Shown in pieces: positions 1 to 9,300 of a DNA stretch of 59,124 nucleotides; the stretch's first letter is position 1, and the number at the start of each line of letters is the position of its first letter. The notes below the pieces were generated by a model. It made no database searches. It was not told where the DNA came from and was given only the letters and a program-made list of their open reading frames with translations. Position numbers and translations under genes: made by a program. The stretch covers positions 1-59,124 of the forward strand of contig DATGKD010000259.1 in NCBI GenBank assembly GCA_035294855.1. Reading direction: 5' to 3'. Source of the DNA: DATGKD01 sp035294855 (GTDB lineage: Bacteria; Actinomycetota; Acidimicrobiia; Acidimicrobiales; UBA8190).

Positions 1-102
1 CGATATTCCCCGCTGCGTGTATCCATCCGGGCCGAGCCACAAGTGCCGCTACCGATCGGACCGATCGTTACGGTCCTCGCTACCCCACGCACCCGGGACT
101 GA
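1..102 (+). other. possible 3' end of a gene cut by the window edge
   Basis: The first frame is open from base 1 to a TGA at 100-102 (33 codons). The predicted tail contains alternating hydrophobic residues (VPLPIGPIVTVLATP), loosely like the C-terminus of TadE/TadG-type pseudopilins. That is too short to assign a family. It may equally be chance. Confidence 0.2.
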
Positions 103-632
103 CCGACAATGGCGCCAGCTCGCGCTCCCGCCGTCGTGCGGCCTTCACGCCGCCCGGTGACCTCACGAGCACCATTCGGTGCGTCGGCCTAGCCACGGAG
201 CCATACCGGGTCGTTCACCGGCCAATCGGGATCACACTCCGTTTGCGGTCCGTCCCCAGCTATTAGCCGGAGCTAGTAGCTGATGGTACGCAGTATCAAG
301 ATGCAGAACGTCTGACGCGCGAGCGGTGGTCCTGCTCCAGAACCACCGCCTTGCGTCGACGAACCGGTCTCGAAGTTCCCCGGCGGCACGCGAGCCCGCA
401 GACCCGTCGCCAGTACGTCGACGAGCTGACCGACCTCATCGCCTGAACCGGCCGCGATCCGGCCGAGCTCTCCGAAGGTGACCTCTCCGTCTGGTGTGCC
501 CGGCGCTGGGAAGCGCATCGCCAACAACGCCATCCGCAACCGCTTGTCTCGTGCGACGTCTTCATCCGGTGGTGCGTCCGACGGCCTGGCCGAGCCGGCG
601 CTCGTGGAGGTGCTCTGCGACCGAGCCCGCCT
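103..632. other. gene-poor stretch, no confident gene
   Basis: About 530 bases hold no open frame with convincing coding character. A minus-strand frame at 273-539 reads protein-like for about 55 residues (GELGRIAAGSGDEVGQLVD) and is open further upstream without a good start. It then ends in an unrelated tail and has no ribosome binding site, so at most it is a gene remnant. I saw no tRNA, rRNA or repeat here. Confidence 0.35.
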
Positions 633-662
633 CTGACGCCGCTGTCAGGCTGCAAGTACCAT
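633..662 (+). promoter_or_regulatory. possible promoter of the cyclase/AAA regulator
   Basis: A CTGACG box (633-638) lies 18 bases before TACCAT (657-662). This would place the start of transcription about 25 bases before the GTG start at 693. It rests on similarity to the general -35/-10 pattern only. Confidence 0.3.
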
Positions 663-692
663 TTCGGCGCCGGATTCGGCGGGGGGCTGGAC

Positions 693-3600
693 GTGGCAAA
701 CACCCAGACGGTCACGATCGTCTTCACCGACTTGGTCGGTTCGACTGCACTGCTGTCGCGCCAGGGCGAAGAGCGGGCCGCGGAGCTTCGTCGCGAGCAC
801 TTCGGGGTGCTTCGGGACGCCATCGACCGGACCGGCTGCCGCGAGGTCAAGAACCTCGGCGACGGGCTCATGATCGTGGCCGACAGCGCCGCCCGGGGAG
901 CCGCCTGCGCGGTCAAGATCCAACAAGCCTTCGACACCCGCAACCGACGAGCGGACGAACCACTCCTGGTGCGGGTCGGTGTTTCGCTCGGCGATGTCGA
1001 CGTGGACGAGGGCGACTACTTCGGCGTCCCGGTGGTGGAGGCGGCCCGTTTGTGCGCCCGGGCCGTGGGTGGCGAGGTCCTCGTCGCCGACGTGGTGCGG
1101 CAGCTGTTGGGATCACGGAGTGGTCTCGTCTTCGAGCCGGTCGGTCCGCTCGAGCTGAAGGGCCTCGACCAGCCCCTGGAGACGAGCCGAGTGGCGTGGG
1201 TGCCCGTCGACCCCATGGAGGAGCGGCCCCCGTTCCCGGCCCGCCTGGAGGCGGCGCGGTCAGAGACCTTCGTCGGTCGAAGCGCCGAGTCCGAGCGGTT
1301 GGCGGACACATGGAAAGGGGTCGTGGGTGACGGTCGGCTCCGCGCGACGCTCCTGGCCGGTGAGCCGGGGATCGGCAAGACCACCCTGGCGGCTCGCTTC
1401 GCCTCCGACGCCTACGAGCAGGGCGCCGTCGTTCTCTACGGCCGGTGCGACGAGGATCTCGGCATCCCCTATCAGCCCTGGATCGAAGCCCTCGGCCAGC
1501 TGGTGGAGGGCGTCTCCGAGACGGTGGTCGCCTCCCACGTCGCCGAGCGCGGCCCACATCTGGCCCGGCTCGTGCCCCAGCTCGCCAAGCGCGTTCCGGT
1601 GGACCTTCCCGCCCCGCAAGATCCCGACAGCGAGCGCTTCGTGCTCTTCGGCTGCATCGCCGACCTCCTCGCGCGCGCCTCGGTCGAGCATCCGGTGCTC
1701 GTGGTGCTCGACGACCTGCACTGGGCCGACCGGCCGAGCCTCCAGCTCCTGCGCCACCTGCACACGACCGAGACGCCCATGCGCGTCGGCGTCCTCGGGA
1801 CGTTTCGCGACTCGGATGTGGCGGCGGGGGACCCGCTGTCGGACCTACTGGCGGCGTTGCACCGCGACGGGGGTGCCGAGCGCATCGCCTTGAGCGGGTT
1901 GTCCGACCTCGATCTGCTCGCCCTCCTGGAGAGCGTGGCGGGCCATGACATGGACGAGGAGGGCATCGCCCTCCGCGACGCATTGTTGGGCGAGACGGCC
2001 GGAAACCCGTTCTTCGTCGGCGAGATGGTGCGGCACCTGGTCGAAACCGGGGTCATCCACCAGCGCGACGACGGCCGGTGGGTGGCCGGTTCGGATCTTC
2101 GGGCCGTGGGTCTGCCGGTGAGCGTGCGCGAGGTGGTCGGGAGGCGCCTGGCACGCCTCGGCGCCGACACCGAACGCGTCCTCGCCCTGGCCTCTGTGAT
2201 CGGCCGCGACTTCGACCTTGCCCTCCTCGCCACCGTGGCCCACGCAGACGAGGACTCACTCATCGACCTCTGCGACGCAGCCGTCGCCAACCGGGTGCTC
2301 CAGACCACCGACCGCACCGATCACTACACGTTCGCCCACGCGCTGATCGAGCACACCCTCTACGACGGTCTCTCCCCGGCGCGCCGCGCCCGCGCCCACA
2401 GCGCAGTCGGCGAGGCCCTCGAGAACCAGATCGGCGCCGATTCCGCCGACCGCACGGGCGAACTCGCCTACCACTGGGCAGCAGCGGTCCAACCCGCCAA
2501 CTCGACCAAGGCCGTCCGCTACGCCCAGCTGGCTGGCGGCCGGGCCCTGGACCAACTCGCCCCCGACGAAGCCGTCCGCTGGTATGCCCAAGCACTCGAC
2601 CTTCTCGACGGTGCCTCGCCAGCCGGCGACCGGCAACGGGCCGAACTCCTCGTCGGCCTGGGCGAGGCGCAGCGCCAGTGCGGCATCTCTGAACACCGCG
2701 AGACCCTCCTCGAGGCGGCTCGCCTGGCTGACAGCGTCGACGACGTCGACCTGTTGGTGCGGGCAGTGCTCAACAACAACCGGGGCTTTTCCAGCCTCAT
2801 CGGGGGCGTCGATCACGAGCGGATCGCCGCCATCGAGCGAGCGCTTGCACGGGTTGGCGAAGCTCCCACCGCAGAGCGGGCGCGTCTGCTGGCCCTCGCC
2901 ACCGCGGAGCGTCTGGTCCTGGACGATCTCGCCGAGCGAGTGGCGCTGGCCGAAAAGGCCGTGGCCGTCGCCCGCGACGTCGGTGATCCGGCGACGTTCG
3001 CCTTCACCGTGCAGCGGACGCTCCTTTCGATCCACCATCCGTCCACCCTCGCACTGCGGGTTGCATGGATCGACGAGATGCTCGCCATCGCCCACGAGGT
3101 CCTGGAACTGTCGGTGCTGTATTACCGGCACAATTACGCATGGATCACAGCTCTGGAACGGGGCGACGGCGCCGCCCTCGACGCCCACCTGGGTCGCGGC
3201 GCTGAGATCGCGGCACGGGTCCCCCACTCCACTCTCCGATGGACCCTGACATTCAATCAGGCGTGGGTCACGGGACTGCGCGGTGACCTCGCCGAGTTCG
3301 AGCGCTTGGCCGAAGCGGCCTTGTCGTTTGCGACGGAGAAGGGTGAACCCGACGCCTTCTCGATCTACGCGGCGCAGCTCGCCAACGTGCGCACGCATCA
3401 GGGCCGACTGCACGAATTGGTTCCTCTCATCGAGCAGTCCCTCGCCGAAACTCCGACACTCGGCGTTTATCGCGCCGTCCTCGCAAACGCCAAGGCGCGC
3501 GCTGGAATGGTGGAGGAGGCGAGGCAGATGCTCGACGAGGACCGAGCCGACGGCTTTCAGGTAGCGAAGGACTATGCGTGGAGTGCCGCCATGGTGTCCT

Positions 3601-3992
3601 GGGTCGAGGCGGCTTCGATCGTCGGCTCCGTTGACGCGGCCCCGCATCTGCGAGCCCAGATCCACCCCTATCACGACCAGGTCACCTGCTTCGAGGCCGG
3701 TTTCCATACGGCCCTGTGTCACTGCCTTGGACTACTCGACCATCTCGAGCGCCGGTATGACGACGCCGAACGGTGGTTCATCGAAGCTCTGGAGATCCAC
3801 CAGCGCGTGCGCTCGCCGATCCTCGTCGCCCAGACCCAAGCTGCATGGGCGGCGATGCTCGCCGACCGCGATCGAGGGGACGACCATTCGCGCGCCCGCA
3901 CGATGGCCCAAGCCGCGCTCGACGCCGCCGTCTCCGGCGGATACGGATACGTCGAAAAGGACACCCGCCTCGTCTTGGAACGTCTCGCATGA
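693..3992 (+). CDS. adenylate/guanylate cyclase domain - AAA ATPase - TPR-like regulator
   Basis: A 1099-residue signalling protein. Residues 5-170 are a class III nucleotide cyclase domain with both metal-binding aspartates (D13 in FTDLVGST and D57 in GDGLM). Residues about 195-480 are an AAA/STAND-type ATPase with Walker A GEPGIGKTT near residue 222 and Walker B VLVVLDDLHWAD near 340. The rest (about 580-1099) is alpha-helical, Ala/Leu/Glu-rich and TPR-like. The architecture matches actinobacterial cyclase-ATPase proteins, some of which end in a LuxR helix-turn-helix; I see none here. The position normally holding the transition-state Asn (VNxAAR) reads VVEAAR (V115), with Arg119 kept, so cyclase activity is uncertain. 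The GTG start follows a G-rich run. The gene stands alone and is closed by a hairpin. Confidence 0.85.
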   Translation: MANTQTVTIVFTDLVGSTALLSRQGEERAAELRREHFGVLRDAIDRTGCREVKNLGDGLMIVADSAARGAACAVKIQQAFDTRNRRADEPLLVRVGVSLGDVDVDEGDYFGVPVVEAARLCARAVGGEVLVADVVRQLLGSRSGLVFEPVGPLELKGLDQPLETSRVAWVPVDPMEERPPFPARLEAARSETFVGRSAESERLADTWKGVVGDGRLRATLLAGEPGIGKTTLAARFASDAYEQGAVVLYGRCDEDLGIPYQPWIEALGQLVEGVSETVVASHVAERGPHLARLVPQLAKRVPVDLPAPQDPDSERFVLFGCIADLLARASVEHPVLVVLDDLHWADRPSLQLLRHLHTTETPMRVGVLGTFRDSDVAAGDPLSDLLAALHRDGGAERIALSGLSDLDLLALLESVAGHDMDEEGIALRDALLGETAGNPFFVGEMVRHLVETGVIHQRDDGRWVAGSDLRAVGLPVSVREVVGRRLARLGADTERVLALASVIGRDFDLALLATVAHADEDSLIDLCDAAVANRVLQTTDRTDHYTFAHALIEHTLYDGLSPARRARAHSAVGEALENQIGADSADRTGELAYHWAAAVQPANSTKAVRYAQLAGGRALDQLAPDEAVRWYAQALDLLDGASPAGDRQRAELLVGLGEAQRQCGISEHRETLLEAARLADSVDDVDLLVRAVLNNNRGFSSLIGGVDHERIAAIERALARVGEAPTAERARLLALATAERLVLDDLAERVALAEKAVAVARDVGDPATFAFTVQRTLLSIHHPSTLALRVAWIDEMLAIAHEVLELSVLYYRHNYAWITALERGDGAALDAHLGRGAEIAARVPHSTLRWTLTFNQAWVTGLRGDLAEFERLAEAALSFATEKGEPDAFSIYAAQLANVRTHQGRLHELVPLIEQSLAETPTLGVYRAVLANAKARAGMVEEARQMLDEDRADGFQVAKDYAWSAAMVSWVEAASIVGSVDAAPHLRAQIHPYHDQVTCFEAGFHTALCHCLGLLDHLERRYDDAERWFIEALEIHQRVRSPILVAQTQAAWAAMLADRDRGDDHSRARTMAQAALDAAVSGGYGYVEKDTRLVLERLA

Positions 3993-4004
3993 CCTGACCT
4001 GTCA

Positions 4005-4028
4005 ACCCGGTATCAGCCGATACCGGGT
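4005..4028. terminator. hairpin between convergent genes
   Basis: ACCCGGTATC (4005-4014) and GATACCGGGT (4019-4028) form a perfect 10-bp stem with a 4-base loop, 12 bases after the cyclase stop. There is no T-run on the plus strand. It lies between two convergent genes and could end both transcripts. The remaining bases to 4216 hold only a doubtful 42-codon minus-strand frame (4032-4160). Confidence 0.6.
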
Positions 4029-4216
4029 CGATCAGATGTTTGTCCGGGCCAGAAGTGCGGTCGCGGCGACGACGGGGATGTGCTCGGCGCTCGGGGTGTG
4101 GCCGGCTTCGAAGGGCGCCCGGCCGCAACGACACTCAGGAGCGCGGCGCCGCACAAGCATTCGAGGCGCCCACTGCCACGCGAGATTCGACGGCACTGCC
4201 GTCCCTGGCATCGTCC

Positions 4217-4888
4217 CTAGAGGGTTATCGGCAGCGCCGACGACAAGAGGTCGCGTGGTCCGAGCCCCAGGGCCCGAAGCCGCGTGCTGAATCCCCGAAC
4301 GAGTTGATCGAGCAATGCCCGCGTGCTCCCGACGCGCAGGAACGCCCCGAAGCGGACCAGCGACGGCCCTCCGGCCAGTCCACTGAGGCCCATGTGGGCG
4401 AGCATCCGCCATGCAGCACCGGCGACCTGCGCGCGGCGAGCGGGGTCCTCCGACAACAGACGCTTGAGGTCGGCGGTCGCTCGCTCCTCGTGCCCGACTT
4501 CGTCGGCCAAGACGGTGTCGACGAACGCCGAGGTCTCGGGATCGGCGACCCGCTTCAGCCAACGCAACAGGTCGTCGGCCACTCCCTCACCGAGATACGA
4601 CCACACCGCCTCCTCGAGGTCGTTCCTCGGTGTGGCGGCGTGATAGCGGTCCAGAGCCCTTCGGTACGGGCGCATCGCTCTCTCCGGATCGGCGCCGAGC
4701 GCCTCCAGCCGGCGGACGAACCCCTTGTGGTGGCGAAGCTCCTCGGCCGCCGTCTTGCGCCACACCCGCCGCTCTTGGTCGGTCCCCGCCAGCGTCGCTT
4801 TGGCCGAGGCTTCTTCGTACGCCTTCTTCTCGCCGTAGGCCACGGCTCCCAGGACCTGGAACATCGGGGCACGAGCGACCACGGTCAT
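4217..4888 (-). CDS. ferritin-like diiron protein (MiaE_2-like)
   Basis: A 223-residue helical protein with the ligand spacing of a ferritin-like four-helix diiron site: E20 or E25, E50 with H53 (EELRHH), E101, and E130 with H133 (DEVGHEE). It resembles the actinobacterial MiaE-like family, named after the tRNA hydroxylase MiaE, but a tRNA substrate is not established for this group. The C-terminal 60 residues are Arg/Leu-rich. The ATG at 4888 is fixed by an excellent GGGAGGT ribosome site 5 bases upstream; the frame runs on beyond it but is antisense to the next genes. It is divergent from the GntR gene across a 69-bp gap that holds a palindrome, so that regulator probably controls it. An oxidative or hydroxylating role is inferred from the metal site. 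Confidence 0.75.
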   Translation of the reverse strand: MTVVARAPMFQVLGAVAYGEKKAYEEASAKATLAGTDQERRVWRKTAAEELRHHKGFVRRLEALGADPERAMRPYRRALDRYHAATPRNDLEEAVWSYLGEGVADDLLRWLKRVADPETSAFVDTVLADEVGHEERATADLKRLLSEDPARRAQVAGAAWRMLAHMGLSGLAGGPSLVRFGAFLRVGSTRALLDQLVRGFSTRLRALGLGPRDLLSSALPITL

Positions 4889-4902
4889 GGGCACCTCCCG
4901 TA

Positions 4903-4931
4903 GTGGTACAGTGGCTGAGCCACCGTACCAC
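4903..4931. promoter_or_regulatory. 29-bp palindromic operator between divergent genes
   Basis: The arms are GTGGTAC (4903-4909) and GTACCAC (4925-4931), with inner arms GTGGC (4911-4915) and GCCAC (4919-4923), all centred on base 4917. Only one base pair (4910/4924) breaks the symmetry, apart from the TGA centre. It sits 14 bases upstream of the ferritin-like start and 26 bases upstream of the GntR start. The TGGT...ACCA ends recall FadR-family GntR operators, so autoregulation and control of both directions are likely. Confidence 0.7.
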
Positions 4932-4957
4932 CTTGGCCCGAGGCTGTCGATACTCCG

Positions 4958-5674
4958 ATGTCCGTCCCGCTGACACGCGAATCCCTCGTCGACCAGATCG
5001 CCCGACGCGTCACCGAGGACATCCTCACCGGCCGTTACCCGCCCGGATCGCTCCTTCCTCCCGAACGCGACCTGGCGGCGGAATACGGAGTCACCCGGAC
5101 CTCGCTCAAACACACGCTCGTTCGGCTCGAACAGGCGGGGCTGATCTCGACGCGCCACGGCGTCGGCTCCACCGTGCGCGACTTTCAAGCGACCGGTGGC
5201 GCGGGCCTGTTGCCGATGTTGCTCGAAGCAGGCTCCGAGGGTTGGCTCGACGACGTCTTCGAGGCCAGGCGCCTGGTGGGTGCGTTGATCGCGCGGGAGG
5301 CGGCGACATCGATGGACGAGGCGACCGAGACGATGCTCGCCACCTCGGCGGCGGCGTTGTCGGCGGCCACGACCGCGGCCGAGGTTCAACTCGCGGAGGC
5401 GGACGTGCACCGGCTCCTGGCCCGCGCCACCGGGAACCGCGTGTTCGTCCTCTTGACCAACACGTTGATCGACAGCTACCTGGCGCTGGCGCCCCTGCTC
5501 GAGCCCGCATTCACCGACATCGGGCCGGTGACGGGCCTGCTCGCACGAGTGGTCGATGCGGTGCGCGGCCGCGACCCGGACGCCGCGGCCGCGGCATCCG
5601 ACCGCTACCTGTCCGAAACCGGTGCCGCCATGGGGCGGCTGCTCCACCGCACCCAGACCGCAGGAAGGGATTGA
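4958..5674 (+). CDS. GntR-family (FadR subfamily) transcriptional regulator
   Basis: A 238-residue DNA-binding regulator. Residues about 10-75 form the GntR winged helix-turn-helix, with the diagnostic LPPERDLAAEYGVTRTSLKH and the wing sequence TRHGVGSTV. Residues 85-230 are an all-helical ligand-binding domain of FadR/FCD type, but the effector cannot be read from the sequence. Its neighbours, a diiron protein and a fatty-acid-hydroxylase-like membrane enzyme, make an acyl or lipid ligand a reasonable guess. The ATG at 4958 starts MSVPLTRESLVDQIARRV, the usual N-terminus. The hydroxylase gene follows after 3 bases, so the two are cotranscribed. Confidence 0.85.
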   Translation: MSVPLTRESLVDQIARRVTEDILTGRYPPGSLLPPERDLAAEYGVTRTSLKHTLVRLEQAGLISTRHGVGSTVRDFQATGGAGLLPMLLEAGSEGWLDDVFEARRLVGALIAREAATSMDEATETMLATSAAALSAATTAAEVQLAEADVHRLLARATGNRVFVLLTNTLIDSYLALAPLLEPAFTDIGPVTGLLARVVDAVRGRDPDAAAAASDRYLSETGAAMGRLLHRTQTAGRD

Positions 5675-5677
5675 TCC

Positions 5678-6352
5678 GTGGGCGACACCGAAGGCAACGA
5701 GACCACCGTCAGGAACGAGGCATGGGACTTGCGCCGCGCGGCAGGGGTGTTCCTCGGCCACGCCTCGCCCCGAGTGATCGTCGTGGCGCTGGGGGCAACC
5801 GCGGTCGCCCGGTTGGTCGTGGCCCGCTGGAGCTGGTGGGACCTCCTCGCCCCCGGAGCGATCCTCGCGGCGCAGCCGTTCACGGAATGGCTCATCCACG
5901 TCTTCTTGCTGCACTTCAAGCCGAGGAGGGTCGCGGGGATGAAGGTCGACCCGCTCGTGGCGCGCAAGCATCGCGCCCACCACCTCGATCCGAAGGACCA
6001 GCTCCTCGTGTTCATCCCGCTGCCCGCGCTGGCCGGCCTGATCCTCGGGTCGGCGCTCATCTGGCTGGTGACCTCGTCGGCACCGATCGCGCTCTCTGCC
6101 ATGACGGCGATCTACCTGATCCTGCTGGTCTACGAATGGACGCACTTCCTCATCCACTCCACCTACCGGCCGCGCCACGCGCTGTATCGCTACGTGTGGC
6201 GCGCCCACCGCAATCACCACTACCGCAACGAGCGCTACTGGTTCGGTGTCACCGTCCACCTGGCGGACCACCTGCTCGGGACCTTTCCCAATCGGGCCGA
6301 CGTCGAGGTCTCCCCGACCGCCCGGACCCTCGGAGTGGGCCAGGCCGCCTGA
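5678..6352 (+). CDS. fatty acid hydroxylase / sterol desaturase superfamily membrane protein
   Basis: A 224-residue integral membrane protein with hydrophobic segments at about 30-50, 55-80, 108-132 and 135-160. It carries the histidine clusters of the di-iron hydroxylase superfamily: HVFLLH (74-79), KHRAHH (98-102), HFLIH (156-160), HRNHH (177-181) and H194/H198. Members hydroxylate or desaturate acyl chains, carotenoids or sterols; the substrate is unknown here. GTG at 5678 follows GGAAGGGA. It is cotranscribed with the GntR regulator and convergent with the transporter gene, with only 10 bases between the stops. Confidence 0.8.
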   Translation: MGDTEGNETTVRNEAWDLRRAAGVFLGHASPRVIVVALGATAVARLVVARWSWWDLLAPGAILAAQPFTEWLIHVFLLHFKPRRVAGMKVDPLVARKHRAHHLDPKDQLLVFIPLPALAGLILGSALIWLVTSSAPIALSAMTAIYLILLVYEWTHFLIHSTYRPRHALYRYVWRAHRNHHYRNERYWFGVTVHLADHLLGTFPNRADVEVSPTARTLGVGQAA

Positions 6353-6362
6353 GCGCCGTTCA

Positions 6363-9300
6363 TCATCCTGATCGGGCGATGGCCGCCTGCTCCGTGCCGA
6401 GGTAGGCGGCGACGACGCCTTCGTCGTCGAACACCTCGCCCGGTGTCCCTTCGGCGATCACTTCGCCGAGGTGCATGCAGATCAGGCGCTCGGCCAACGA
6501 GGACAACAGCGGCATGTCGTGTTCGATCACGACCAGGGTGGCTCCTGTCCGGTCTCTCAGGTCGAAGAGGAGGTGCCTGAGTGCCTCGGACTCGCGCTGG
6601 GCGATGCCCGACGACGGCTCGTCGAGCAGCAGGACACTCGGGCCGTGCGCCAAGGCCGCGGCCAATTCGACGATCCTTCTCGTCCCGGTCGACAGCTCGG
6701 ACACGAACGAGTCGCGATAAGCGTCGAGCCCGACCATCGACAGCAACTCCTCGACGCGCCCGGCCGCCTCCTCCTGGGCGTCGAACGCCGCGCCCAGGCC
6801 CAACGTGTTCGCGAGCGGGTCGCGCACGCCGACGTGACGATCGACGGCGACGGCCAGCGTCTCTGCGACGGTCATCGACGGGAACAGGCGCGCGTCCTGG
6901 AACAGGCGCCCCATTCCTCTTCGGGCCCGCACGGCCGCCGACAGGGCCGTCACGTCGACGCCGTCGAGGAGGATGCTGCCCGTGTCGGGGCTCAGGTATC
7001 CCGAGCAGATGTCGAACAACGTGGTCTTGCCGGCCCCGTTGGCGCCGATGATCCCGAGGATCTCGCCGGCCCGTCCACTCAGATTGACGTCGTTCAAGGC
7101 CGCCACGCCGCCGAAGTGTCGGCTGACGCCCCGGACCTCCAGAGCTCGCCGCGAGCCGTTCGTCTCGGGAGCCGAGCCATCGGTCGCCGGACCACGCCGG
7201 AACTTCGAAACCTCGGGCAGGAACACCGATCGAGCGAGCCCCGGCCGGTCGGCGAGGTCGGCTGTCGACCCGCAGAAGCGGACCTGGCCGCGTTCGAGGA
7301 ACACGGCGCGCGCCGCGAGCGCGGCGGCGACGTTCAACGACTGTTCGACCAGGACCACGGTCGTGCCGGACCGGGCGAGCTGCCGCACGACCTCGAGCAG
7401 TTCCGCCACCACGCTCGGAGCGAGCCCCAAGGAGAGCTCGTCGATCAGCAGAACCTTGGGCCGGCACAAAAGCGCCTGCGCCAGCGTGAGCATCTGCTGT
7501 TCGCCTCCGGACAGCTCGGCGGCGCGCGTGTGCAGACGCCGGCTCAAGGGCGCGAAGAGCTCCAGAACTTCCGAGGTCTGGCGGCGGAGCGACTCGGGAT
7601 CGTGCCGTTGCAGCCAGCCGCCGAGCCGAAGGTTCTCCATGACCGTGAGCGAAGGGAAGACGCCCCGGCCCCCGGGGACCATAACCAGCCCGGCCCGCAC
7701 CCGGGAGACGGTGTCCTCGCGGCTGATGTCCCGGCCGTCGTAGAGCAGCTGGCCCGCCACCGGCGGCATCAGCCCGGCCATGACCCGCAGCACCGTCGAC
7801 TTGCCGGCACCGTTCGTGCCGAGAAGAGCGAGGATCTCCCCTTGGTCGACCGAGAGGTCGACACCGAACAGCACCTGGAGGCTGCCGTAGGAGGCGTCGA
7901 GATGGTCGCAGGTGACCAGAGGGTGCCTCCCCGACGTGTGCACCGGGACACGCTCGACGGGATCTGTTGCCGGCACGTGGACGGATTCGCCCGACGCGGA
8001 CGCGCGCACCGTGAACGACGGCACCGAGATGCGCCTCACCCGTGCCAGCGCGACCAGCAATCGGTCGCGCAAGCGGAACACGACCTCGCCGAGGCCTCCG
8101 GGGACGATCATCAACAGCAGGAGCAGGCCGGCCCCGGTGGCGAGGAGCTGGGCGGCCCCGTTCTTCAGGAAGTACTGGGCACACTCCACGTACAGGGCTC
8201 CGAGCAGGGCCCCGGGGAGCGACCCCAGCCCACCGACCACGACCATGGTGAAGACGACGATGCTGAGCCCGGGGTTGTACCCGCTGAACCCGATGCCCCG
8301 CTGTCCCACCACGTAGAGGCCTCCGGCCACGCCCGCCAGGGCTCCCGACAGACAGAAGGCGGTCAGCTTGGCGGCGTAGGGGCGAACACCGAAGGCGGCG
8401 GCGCCGCGTTCGTTGTCCCGCACGGCGACCGAGACCCGGCCGGCGCGCAACCTACGGAAGTTCCGGGCGACGAGGTATCCGGCCACGAGCAGCACGAGAC
8501 AGAGCTCGTAGAACGCGGTCCAGTTCCCAAGGGAGATCCGTCCGAAGAGGACGGGCGCTGGCACATTCGACGGGTTGATCAGCGGGAAGTACGTCGGGTC
8601 GAGCACGTACGTGGACACGGGAACCGCGAAGGCCATCGTGGCGACGGCGAGCATGAGGCCGGGCATGCGCAATGCCGGGATCCCCACGATCACCGCGGTC
8701 ACCCCTCCGACCGCGGCGGACGCCACGAGTGCGAGGAGCAGGTCGGCATGGGCGTGCACCAGCAGGGCGCCGGTGGTCGCCGAGCCCGCGCCCACGAAGG
8801 CGAACTGCCCGAGGCTCACCTGTCCGGCCCAACCGGTGAGCACCACCAACGACACCGCGATCAACCCGTAGATCGCCGTGTACGACAACAGCGTCACGTC
8901 CGACGTCGAAAGCCCAAACGGGATCCCCGCGGCGAAGCCGAGCACGACGAGCACAGCGAGCGCACGTCCGAGGCGCACCTCAGGCAAGCGGGCGAGCACC
9001 GAGGGGATCGCCCGCACCTGGCGCACGGCGACGTAGCCGCCGAGTCCCGAGTCGTCGCCTCGTGCCGAGCGGCGGCGCTGGAGCAACAGCGCGACCCAGA
9101 CGACGGCGAACATGGCCACGTCGACCGTGTGCGACTGGGGATACGACCAGAACACCGCTTGTTGGAACACCCCGATCAGAAGAGACACGAAGAATGCGAC
9201 GGTGAGGCTCTCCATCCGGGCGACGACCGCCGCGGTCAGGGGGGCGAGCAAGAACTCCGGACCGGCATTGACGCCGACCTGCGGTCCGAGGATGGGGGCG

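Noticed and set aside
4032..4160. A 42-codon minus-strand frame with CRCGRAPFEAGHTPSAEH
   Set aside because: It looks protein-like but has no ribosome site, lies between a terminator hairpin and a gene end, and matches no family I know. It may be a remnant.
4889..6271. The upstream part of the ferritin-like minus-strand frame
   Set aside because: The frame is open to 6271, but this part is antisense to the GntR and hydroxylase genes, and an excellent ribosome site fixes the start at 4888.
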